DNA of 64,000 nt. It comes from Xanthostigma xanthostigma. Lineage: Eukaryota > Arthropoda > Insecta > Raphidioptera > Raphidiidae. Below are positions 55,677 through 64,000 of the stretch, piece by piece. The stretch covers positions 52,485,108-52,549,107 of the forward strand of contig OY754467.1 of NCBI GenBank assembly GCA_963575645.1, written 5' to 3'. Position 1 is the stretch's first letter. Every line of letters starts with the position of its first letter. The notes beneath the pieces are model-generated. The model worked only from the letters and a program-made list of their open reading frames with translations. It searched no databases and was not told where the DNA came from. Both the position numbers and the translations under genes were made by a program.

Positions 55677-57302
55677 CCGTGCGTTCGATAAATTTTATTT
55701 TCTGTAGTTTATCGATTATACTATTTCGACGAGTTCATACAACGCTTGTATATAAACTCTACTTATTTTTATTCCTTTTTTATTTTTTCTGCTTTTACAA
55801 TTCGTAGAAAAAATTCTTAGTCGCATAGAAACAAAATAAAAACTGATTGTTAAAATTGCATTCTTTTTGTGGATACTGACTCTTCAACTTTTTTTTTGCC
55901 AACTTATTTAAACAGTCTTTTGGTACAAATAAACATTGAAAGTATGTAAATGATTCACTGATTTGTTTTTTTAAATCCTAGTTTTTTGTAGTAGATTTTG
56001 AAATTTCAAAATGATGTGATAAAAATCAATAAACTATTTTCCCACTTTGATACAGAGCTGAGCATTTCTCAAATTTTAGTTTTTAGTTTTTCGACAACAG
56101 TTTAATAAAATAATAACTGATGCTAGTTATTTATGTTCACGAGTTAAGATTTATAAAATATGATTTTTTTGAATATATGTGTATTTTACGATACCAGATT
56201 CTCCAATAATCAAGACATATATTGTTTTTTCTTTATTTAAATAAAACACGCTCAGCATCTAAGGCTATTGCGTGGATATATCGTTATCTCCAGGTAAGGT
56301 ATTACAATAATAATTTATGATTACACTTGTTTATGATGTACATGCTATGGTAAGTATCATAAGACATATTAAATATGTAATATCTGCTTTATAAAAACGC
56401 AAATATACCTGAAGAATATACCTAGCTCGTAGCATATTTCAATTGTCTTAATTATTAGAAAAAACTCATCTCTTTTTCAAAAATATAAAACATGAAATAA
56501 AAAAAAATGTGCAGTACTTTCAAATTACTGCACCAAATCAAATTTAATTCCTTGATACAGATAAGTATTATTATTATATGCCAAACTTTTCATGTTAGAA
56601 AATTCTGATAATTTGCGACATGTTAAATTGATTGCGTTGATATTTTGTTTGAACTTTAAAAAATTAAATAAAATCCTTCAAATTTCTGTATAAGCGACTT
56701 CATAGTCAATATAAAAAAATATGGTATGCAGTACAAATGTTAAATTACGAAAGATCATTAACACTCGACATACAAAATTAAACCAAACAAAAAATGATAT
56801 CACAATAATTATCAAAAAAGCTTTTATTAATCAGTGAAGTACTTCATATTTTATGTACATAAACAATAGGTTGCAGTTGGCTCAAAACTGACTAAACATA
56901 ATTTACAAAATCCTTACATTTCTAAAGATATTTTTTAGTGCGAAATTATGCGAGGTATTATAAAAAAGTCACGTGCTGAAACAAAATTTTGTAACGTAAT
57001 AAATCGATTTTAACACAGACAGTCAGTTTTTCTTAACAGTTACAATTCGCAACCAATAAACGGTAAAAGTTACATGCCTGATTTATAAACCTACAGTTTA
57101 ACTTTATATTGGTAATTTAGGAGTAAGGTTATAGCGCAATTTTGGCGCAAACAGTTTAATCGAATTTTTTTCAACAACAAAAAAATCACTCTATAAACTT
57201 TACAACGATTAGAATAATTACGTCGTGTTTTTATTTGATGAACGATGCAAACATACACTGAGTGTTTTTTTTTTTTTTTTGTTAAACAATATCGCAGCAA
57301 CC
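55677..57302. other. Long AT-rich interval, one weak exon signal
   Basis: A strong donor CAG|GTAAGG at about 56294 follows an AG at about 56255, leaving a 38-nt segment readable as SKAIAWIYRYLQ. No connecting exon was found. Remainder featureless. Confidence 0.3.
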
Positions 57303-57530
57303 ACTCACAATGTAAAGAACACCCGCGGCGTTATTTTGATACTGGATCCGTTCAAGTTGATTGTTGGTTGGCGAGACGCACCGCGACGGTGACCGCGCAT
57401 CTAACACGCATGCGTAACCATTAGATACAGGCAACGGCAGTATGCACCCGTTACCTACACCATAAACGTACCCGTCGCTCACACCAACAGTACGGCGTCG
57501 CAGCGCGCGCGGACAAGCGTGACAATTACA
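57303..57530 (-). promoter_or_regulatory. CpG-rich block, candidate frequenin promoter/5' UTR
   Basis: The most CpG-rich patch of the right half (GCGTCGCAGCGCGCGCGG, CACCGCGACGGTGACCGCG). On the minus strand ACATT|GTGAGT (57303-57309) is a plausible donor and GGATCCAGT a possible initiator. The frequenin start exon lies 15.8 kb downstream on the same strand with a possible acceptor just before its ATG. A 66-codon frame (57282-57482) covers the block; its peptide is not recognised. Confidence 0.35.
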
Positions 57531-57669
57531 TGAAACCGAGGCGCTTTAATAAATTAACGTCGATATATTTAGCTGACACAAAGAATGATCTTAATTTATT
57601 ATATTTCTGTATGAACATCATCTACTCGGGGAGTACTGGAAACCTTAACGTGTTTGATTTTTTCAATCT

Positions 57670-57860
57670 GTTTTTTTTACCCGACTGCGGCGAAGCCAAA
57701 AGGAAGGGTTATGAGTTTAGCAGTCTATGTATGTTTGTATTTACGGATGTTTCACCGTAGCGCCTAAACTATTCATTCGATTTTGATAAATAAGGTGTCA
57801 ATCGATTCGTTATGATGGCCCGGGTAACATAGGCTACATTTATTTTTGAATTTTGGTCCC
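57670..57860 (+). repeat. Repeat fragment with CCCGACTGCGGCGAAGCC
   Basis: Phrases such as CCCGACTGCGGCGAAGCC, GCGCCTAAACTATTCATTCG and GTGTCAATCGATTCGTTATG look like a lepidopteran interspersed repeat. No second copy in this window, so this rests on general familiarity. Confidence 0.35.
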
Positions 57861-57923
57861 AGAGGGGAGAAAATTGAAAACAAATAAAAAATAAGTTCAA
57901 AAAAATAATTTGAATAAAAAAAA

Positions 57924-58442
57924 AATAAGTTAAAAAACTAAAACTCGACTACTGAAAAGTATGAACAAGAAAATATTCTCATCTGAGGATAGTCGTCATC
58001 TCAAATATTATATGAGGCACCTCTAGATGTATAGCGTGGTGCACTTTGCTCTAGAGCAGGCCTGGGAAAATGGCGGCCCGCGGCCCGGATCCGGCCCGCG
58101 AAGCATTTCATCAATGATTTATAAAAGCAAAAATATTACTGTTTGCCAATATAAATTGGCGCATAAAAAGAATTTTAGAAAAATAGTAAAAAGTGTTTAA
58201 AAACTTGAAATTGATGTTTCAAAAAAACTATACTAATTAGAAAAAGAAATTGTTTTGCACGCAATGTAGCCCGACGATCAAAAGATTTGCCCATCCCTGC
58301 TCTAGAGCTTATGATCGCTTTTTACTGTCAAAATGTAATGTTTTGTTAGGGTAGGTGGCATATGACCACGGCTATCCTCAGATGAGAATGTTATCTTGTT
58401 TCATACTTTTCAGTAGTCGGGTTTTAGTTTTTGAACTTATTT
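57924..58442. mobile_element. Foldback element hosting a nested hAT
   Basis: Arms (left 57924-58003, right about 58361-58442) share AAAACTMRACTACTGAAAAGTATGAA and ATTCTCATCTGAGGATAG. A 243-bp hAT element with its target duplication sits in the loop. Repeat R2 copy C begins immediately at the right edge. Confidence 0.8.
58057..58299. mobile_element. Short hAT element with perfect target duplication
   Basis: CAGGCCTGGGAAAATGG to GATTTGCCCATCCCTG, flanked by CTCTAGAG at 58049-58056 and 58300-58307. CCCGCGGCCCGG near the left end is the usual GC-rich subterminal patch. No coding capacity. Confidence 0.92.
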
Positions 58443-59117
58443 TTTTTTGACGTGATAACGTCTTATAAATTGATGAATCACCAATATTATAAATTGATAA
58501 AACACCGGCTGCATGTTCGAAAAAGTGTAACGTAACGTTCCTAACGCGTAACGTTCCGCCTGACCCTGTGCGTGCTTTTTGCTAATTTCTCGCTCAATTT
58601 AAATCAGATCGGTTTGAAACCAGTCTTAAACGAAAGAGGAGAACATTTTACATAGATTTCGTATAACAGAATTTGCCTAAACAGTTTTTTTATACAAATT
58701 TATATAGAAAAATACTTTATACAAATTTATATAGAAAAATAGCTGTATAAATGCAATGTTGTGTAATGCATGACGCGACGCGGTCGGTTGTCTTTGTTTG
58801 CCGTACATGGAAATTAGAAGCAAACGTATGTCTTGTCTTAACATGAAAACAGCTGCATTTCTAATGTTTAATTCAATTTTTTGACATTAGTATATTGTGA
58901 AATGCAAAGCCTGCTAAGTTAAGTATTGGAATAACTAATTATTATTAGAACATAATACTTTGTAAGTTGCAAACGTCACTTTTGACATTTCTTATCATTC
59001 CGACACCAAGGATAAGCGGATTGAAACCAAATTTTGGGAGGTTTAGGTTATGTATTACGGAATACGTTATCACGTAAAACTATCGTCCGTAAACCGACTT
59101 TACAGACAACCATTTTT
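58441..59117 (+). mobile_element. Interspersed repeat family R2, copy C
   Basis: Nearly full match to 28858-29506, with a small duplication of TATACAAATTTATATAGAAA near 58690-58735. Confidence 0.8.
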
Positions 59118-59745
59118 TTATAATCAATTGCGATTTAGAATTATCTACTAAAGTTATTTTAATTTTGACAAAAATTTGTTTCGGCCATTAAAAAGGTCTA
59201 AAAGAGTCCAGAGTTGAATAAATCTCAATTTTAACTCAGTCGTATTGAAAAATATTTTTAATACTGGGAATATATTTTGTATTAAACGCGAGCTACTGAT
59301 TGTCAGTAGGATTCCGCGCGCAGCTTCAACAATAACAAATTTTTAGACTGACGCCCACGTACTGCGGACGTCGCGAAATCCTGCTGGCAGCGTTCCGTGA
59401 CGTCTAATTTATTTACCACAAATTAACTGTATACAAAACTCAACTAATTGATAAACGATATTTATTGGAATTAAGAAGGGTGCAGTGTTTTTCAAAATGT
59501 TGTCCATTTGTTTGCGCAGATGTACGTTTTGCGTTGATCTACGAAAATTATAACATTACGAACACGTGTTATACCCACCGCTATGTTTAAGAAGTTGTCT
59601 ACTTCATTCTGATCAACAGCTCACATTTTATATCAAAAAACATATTTTATTCAACACGCGTGAGTATAATATAGAATTTCGGGGTCCTGCTAAATTCGGG
59701 AGAAATAATAAATTACTCCATGTTGACGCGTAGAGTGCTAATAAT
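59118..59745. other. Interval with a GC-rich inverted motif
   Basis: CAGTAGGATTCCGCG (near 59305) is roughly mirrored by CGCGAAATCCTGCTG (near 59375), suggesting an old hairpin or short TIR. No gene supported. Confidence 0.35.
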
Positions 59746-59874
59746 GAGCCGAAACTGTACGATAATGTATTACTGCATAGTTTCTGGACCAATAGGAACG
59801 CGGTATCGAGCCGAAACTGTACGGTAATGAATTATTACTGCATAGTTTCTGGACCAATAGGAACGCGGTAGCGA
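59746..59874. repeat. Tandem duplication of about 62-66 bp with CCAAT motif
   Basis: Two copies starting at 59746 and 59808 share GAGCCGAAACTGTACG and TTTCTGGACCAATAGGAACG. Downstream TATATATGAAAA (59878-59889) and ATTCAGCGAG follow at promoter-like spacing. It may be an LTR or promoter piece, but no exon was linked. Confidence 0.6.
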
Positions 59875-60202
59875 TTTGTATATATGAAAACAGCATCGCA
59901 ATTCAGCGAGATTCAGGGCCATCTTGTGTGCATCGAGGGCGGTGGGTACGTCAATCAATGAAGTGATTTATTATTTTTCCCTCTTGTATCAGGGCCCCGA
60001 TTAGATATTAGTCGTGCTAGTTGAATAAAGTATTATGTGCGACCATTGATCGAAGGAGAATATTCCACTCGCGTATTAACGCATTCGCTACGCTCGTGCG
60101 GCAAATTTCACGCTCATGGAATCTTCTCTTTCTCTCATTAGTCGCGCAATATACTATTGGTTAGGTATTGTAACGTCAAGATGTACTCTTTTTTTAATTG
60201 TC
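59875..60202. other. Interval without a supported gene
   Basis: A 62-codon minus frame (59770-59958) overlaps the tandem duplication; nothing else supported. Confidence 0.4.
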
Positions 60203-60215
60203 TTAATGCAGTAGA

Positions 60216-60696
60216 CAAATCTTTGATTAACGTCTGAATGGAACTCTTCAAATAAATAAAATGATCGACCAATTTTTTTCAGACTATATATTGACATTAA
60301 AATAATAAAATCATAAATCAATATTTCACTAGATGACGTTTCAATTCAGAAATAATCTATAAAAAATATAAAAATTAATTAGTATATCTACTTGTTTTCT
60401 AATAGAATAAAAATTAATAACAAACAATTTTTTAATGAGTAGTCATGGATATCTATGTATCTAAAAATAGATATCCATGACTACTTACTAAAAAATTGTT
60501 TGTTATGAATTTTTCATTAATATTTCGATAATTCAACTCCATTCTATTAGAAAATAAGTAGATATACTAATTAATTTTTATATTTTTTAGATTATTTCTA
60601 AAGAAGATCCAAATCCGGATCGAAATGTCATCTAGTGAAATATTTCAATGTCAATATACCTATAGTCTGAAAAAAATTGGTCGATAATTTATTTAT
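60216..60696 (+). mobile_element. Largest Penelope-like foldback element, 481 bp
   Basis: 13-bp direct repeat with one mismatch (TTAATGCAGTAGA 60203-60215, TTAATGCAATAGA 60697-60709). A 37-bp extension (60216-60252) is followed by a palindrome with arms of about 220 bp centred near 60460 (ATGGATATCTATGTATCT...). The extension and outer arms match 868-1105 and 38668-38804. Hammerhead-like remnants lie in both arms (60332-60352 minus, 60598-60628 plus). Confidence 0.85.
60598..60628 (+). ncRNA. Hammerhead ribozyme-like motif, core mutated
   Basis: CTAAAGA-A-GATCC...GGATC-GAAA-T-GTC: stem II is perfect (GATCC/GGATC) and the GAAA and GTC positions are kept. The first core half is CTAAAGA instead of CTGAAGA, and C15.2 is T. 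Predicted inactive. Confidence 0.4.
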
Positions 60697-60709
60697 TTAA
60701 TGCAATAGA

Positions 60710-61249
60710 GCTATGTAAAATAAATACCTAAATATTTTTACCAGCTCGCAGTAATAAGTTAAAAACGAGAGATAGTAAAAAACAATAATTTGTAATTATT
60801 TATTTTTGTAAAAATGAAAATAATATCCTGTTAAAATGATAACATTAAATTTCTGTACTTTTATTGAGAAATATTATTTAAACACAAGTACCTACTGAGT
60901 CATTAATTTATTTTAAACTAAATTATGACTCATTATCTAAGCGTTTTTGTCAAAAAGAATGAGAAAAAAATGATCAAAACATACAATAATTAAAGTATTA
61001 GTTGTAGTACAGTCCAGTTTGCCATATTCATAAAACATTTCACTGACATGTTCCACGAAATCAATGCCCTGCACGCAAGTGCAATAATAAATTTATTATC
61101 TTATCAGAAGTGTTCTCAACAAAAGCAAACACTACAGGGATGTACAAACTTAACATGTATAGATTTATAAGATAAACATAAAACAATAGGGTATATGCAC
61201 AATATTTGAAAATATTTAAAAACAATTTATTTCATATTAAAAAATGTTG
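60710..61249. other. AT-rich interval, nothing recognised
   Basis: No coding, RNA or repeat signal supported. Confidence 0.5.
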
Positions 61250-61257
61250 GTCTATGC

Positions 61258-61566
61258 CAGGGGTCGGCAACCTGCGGCTCTTTTGATGTAAAGTTGCGGC
61301 TCTCCAGTTCCATACGCAAAAAATATTTGTTTTTTATATAAACCCTTAAAAATCGTCCAATCAATCCATGATTGATCTATCAGCTATTTCCACTTGCGTC
61401 TCACCCGCACCGCCCTCGTCGCGACTTATCGTCTTTGGATATATTATACCTATATAAACAAATACTATAATACTGAAACGAAAATGTTTAGTGGCTCTTT
61501 AAAAACTGGGAAATTTTGTAAATTGCAACTTTTGGCTCTTCCGTCTCAAAAAGTTTGCGACCCCTG
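61258..61566. mobile_element. Non-autonomous hAT element, family h1, copy 2
   Basis: CAGGGGTCGGCAACCTGCGG to TTTGCGACCCCTG, flanked by a perfect 8-bp duplication GTCTATGC (61250-61257, 61567-61574). The perfect duplication suggests this is younger than the copy at 12694. The 76-codon frame at 61394-61624 crosses its end. Confidence 0.93.
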
Positions 61567-61574
61567 GTCTATGC

Positions 61575-62132
61575 TGATTGATTATCGAAGTGTATGGACT
61601 TTTCACAGCCCTGATTCTTTGTGATAACGAACGAATGTGCGGTTTGAAAAACTCGTTGTTGTTACTTGTTAGTCATTTGAATTGAATTCGTTCATCTACT
61701 TTGTTATTTAAAATAGAATGTCACAAAGACAGCATAATAATTTGTTCAGTGCAAAATAATATTATAATTTAGTGATAAAATCAAGGTAAAATTAATTGTT
61801 AAAATGTAATAATTCGCAACATTGCGTTGATCAATTAATATTTTTGTTGGTTAAATTAAAGAAGTTAAATTTTTATAGCCGATAAATTTATAATTATTGA
61901 ACGAAATATCGATTTTGATTCTGCATTGTTATATAAAGTTAATTTCATGTTTTATAAAATGAACGTGCATTTTTTTGTAAAATTCGATTTTTTGACTTTA
62001 AAAGATCGGGAGGCAATAAACCACACGTCAAGGATTTGTGACTGATCTAATACATTGTTATCGTGGTTTGAACCTAAATAAAGGCAATTGTTAGGGCAGT
62101 CGATCGTACGTTAAACGATTATCTCGACTTTT
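61575..62132. other. AT-rich interval, nothing recognised
   Basis: AATAAA near 62080 could be a polyadenylation signal, but no upstream exon was found. Confidence 0.45.
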
Positions 62133-62532
62133 CATTGGGTGTGTTTCCTACTAAATTTAGTGTCACTCACTATACTTACAAAATTTTCGGCCGGAACACA
62201 AAATAAGTGCTAACGCAGTAAGCATGGCTTAATATAAGACGCCATTTTGCTTATTGTTGATGTAAACAAAACAGACAGGAACAGACCTGTCATTTATCCA
62301 TTTGCAACTATTTACATGAATTAAATTATATTAATTTTAGTACTGTCAATTATATTCATTCTATGAGGTTATGTACGGGATATATAACGTAAACCAGTGT
62401 TTTGAGTTATGTCAATCCAGTAAGTCTGTCCTGGCCGAAAAGCGCTGTAGTCAGCTTGTAAGATTTTAATTTTTTTATGCTAACTGGCTTACTAAGTTTA
62501 GTAAGTACTTACTTCGGCCAAACACGCCCATT
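62133..62532. mobile_element. Possible TIR element
   Basis: CATTGGGTGTGTTTCC at the left and GGCCAAACACGCCCATTG at the right are an imperfect inverted pair, with TTAGTAAGT/ACTTACT motifs inside. No target duplication identified. Confidence 0.5.
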
Positions 62533-62907
62533 GTGTATTAAGCTACTGTTCATATTTAATTTTTCAAAAAAAAATGAACACTTTTTTTTTGCGTAGTCGC
62601 CAACATGTTTATTAATTTTGATAGTCGGTTTGTACTTTTAAAAATAGGAAGAAGAAGAAATAAATTCATGAAAATAATATTTTGATTTAGGTGCTTCCCA
62701 TATTTGGCAATGGCTATGTTTTTTTTATCTTCAATTTGGAAAAAAGATAACATTTTATAGATAGTTGTTATTCATATTAGAGATAAGCGATAACATTGAT
62801 AATATTGATAAATTGTACTATGATTTGCTTTCAGTATTACAGGAAAAAATTAAAAAATCAATAGATATATATGTTAGCCAATTTATGAGTCACATACATA
62901 AATTACA

Positions 62908-63107
62908 ATGCAGCCATCAAATAGAGAGCAAAATTTTGCTCAAACAGAATCAAGACAGGTAAGTAAAGTTTGTTTTAGTTTCATTTTAATGAATGATTGA
63001 TACGCAATTAAAAGAAATTAATGTTTTTTTCAGACACTCGTAACTCGAGTAACAACTAGGGAAGAACATATAATAACTAGAAGTATTTGGAGTACCAATA
63101 GTAGTCG
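62908..63107 (+). CDS. Candidate first coding exons, unrecognised gene
   Basis: Exon 1 (62908-62958) is ATG plus 16 codons, MQPSNREQNFAQTESRQ, ending CAG|GTAAGT. A 75-nt intron ends TGTTTTTTTCAG (63033). Exon 2 (63034-63107, 74 nt) stays open: TLVTRVTTREEHII..., ending CG|GTAAGT. Two perfect donors, a good acceptor, insect-like intron size and an uninterrupted joined frame make this the best novel gene candidate. An in-frame TAA lies three codons before the ATG. A third exon may start at 63988 after a T-rich tract (AAG|GCTGGACGATACA), keeping frame as RLDDT to the window end. The protein is charged and Thr/Arg-rich, with no signal peptide or domain I recognise. The longer frame at 62765-62962 is a different phase. 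Confidence 0.5.
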
Positions 63108-63488
63108 GTAAGTTCTTATTTAAGTCGCTTATTATTCTTTTAAATACGTATTTCAAGCTGAAATATTCTTTTTCTTCATAACTCGATCGAAAATACATAC
63201 TTTCGGCATCAATTGTAAGGCAGAAAGTCTTAACATTTACGCACTGGTGGGATTACACGCACTGAAGCGGCAGTAAAGAAAAACAACCTTTCAACTGCTG
63301 TTTACATGTCGTTTCCATAGCAACCGTATTAAATTTTAGCTAATAGTCGCGAACCGCTGTCATTCGTGTTGTTACGTTTAACCTCAAAGCTGCTTGCTTG
63401 GAATTTATCAGTGTTTTTATGTAATTGATAAGTAATTAATTAATTAATGTATTTAATAAGCGTACTTACGACCGAGGTATGAAGAAAA

Positions 63489-63606
63489 ATAGTATACACC
63501 ACGCTGGCCGAAAGTTTGATATCCTTGGACTGCGCGCCATGATTCCCGAGGCGAGCGAGAGTTAAAGAATATCAAACTTTTGGCCCTTGTGGTGTAATAT
63601 ACTATT
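63489..63606. mobile_element. Short foldback element in the candidate gene's intron
   Basis: ATAGTATACACCACGCTGGCC...TTTGATAT is mirrored by ATATCAAACTTTTGGCC...GGTGTAATATACTAT, arms of about 36 bp around a 50-bp GC-richer loop. Confidence 0.8.
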
Positions 63607-63987
63607 ATTTAATATAAATCTCGTGAGGTACCTACTGCTCAAATACAATGTCGAAAAATACCAAATGAGCACAAGCTCAATACTGTATCTCTTACGATTT
63701 TTGAGTTATGGATCCAGAGCACTTGTATCAACACATGAACAACTGACCCATGTCAGCGACCCGCTCGCATTTTATAGCTTCGATCCCCGCCTGATTAAAT
63801 CTTCTAGAAGGGCCGAGAATCTCTCTTTACCTGCATTGGCTTCTCCAGGCAATTTCTATGAAGGTCGGGTTTTCATGGCTACCTGTTTTCCATTGTTGTT
63901 GTTGCTAGAAGATTCTACAAAACCCATAGTCGTCCCAAGTGTTTAAAATCAACCAATACCTATATCTATTTTTTTTTTAATTTTAAG
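63607..63987. other. Interval before the possible third exon
   Basis: A 119-codon plus frame (63587-63946) starts in the foldback. Its later part (HEQLTHVSDPLAFYSFDPRLIKSS) lacks a recognised motif. It might be transposon-derived. Confidence 0.3.
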
Positions 63988-64000
63988 GCTGGACGATACA

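Noticed and set aside
59878-59920. TATA box and start site of a host gene
   Set aside because: CCAAT-containing units are tandemly duplicated and no exon or splice donor follows; LTR or repeat origin is as likely.

Overview
This is AT-rich nuclear DNA from an insect, most likely a moth or butterfly. That inference rests on short (75-80 nt) candidate introns, several Helitron families with TC...CTAG ends of a kind I associate with Lepidoptera, abundant short hAT, mariner and foldback elements, and one first coding exon that reads as the start of the arthropod neuronal calcium sensor Frequenin (NCS-1). There are no bacterial operons, no CRISPR array and no long intact ORF. Most ORFs over 60 codons are chance frames or lie inside transposable elements.

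Genes. The one confident gene piece is the frequenin first coding exon (41465-41528, minus strand) with a clean GTAAGT donor. Its later exons were not found and probably lie left of the window. A CpG-rich block at 57.3-57.5 kb on the same strand could be its promoter and 5' UTR exon. Two plus-strand candidates show start codon, reading frame and splice signals in agreement: 8222-8363 (two exons, the second only 30 nt) and 62908-63107 (two exons, perhaps a third at the window edge). I recognise neither. Weaker promoter-like or exon-like patches lie near 4.1, 7.1, 8.75, 23.5 and 59.8 kb.

Repeats. 0.4-6.9 kb: a 71-bp tandem repeat, half of a foldback element, two tail-to-tail Helitrons, MITE copy 1. 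9.8-17.6 kb: foldbacks, MITE copies 2 and 3, three hAT elements, two Helitrons. 18-31 kb: nested terminal-inverted-repeat elements, a tRNA-like SINE head, a tRNA-Ile pseudogene, MITE copy 4, first copy of a second Helitron family. 33-49 kb: solo LTR, satellite-bearing elements, second copy of that Helitron, many foldbacks. 52-62 kb: mariner with a transposase relic, pogo-like element, MITE copy 5, a hAT nested in a foldback, another large palindrome.

Main observation. At least six palindromic elements (12.3, 38.7, 41.9, 44.9, 48.1 and 60.4 kb, with relatives at 0.9 and 9.8 kb) share one architecture: a long inverted repeat, a one-sided extension of about 22-41 bp, direct target repeats of variable length (7-13 bp), and in most a CTGAWGA...GAAAC-GTH core matching the hammerhead ribozyme with a minimal stem III. 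This combination fits Penelope-like retroelements. They look like short, RT-less, inverted-dimer derivatives that keep the ribozyme.
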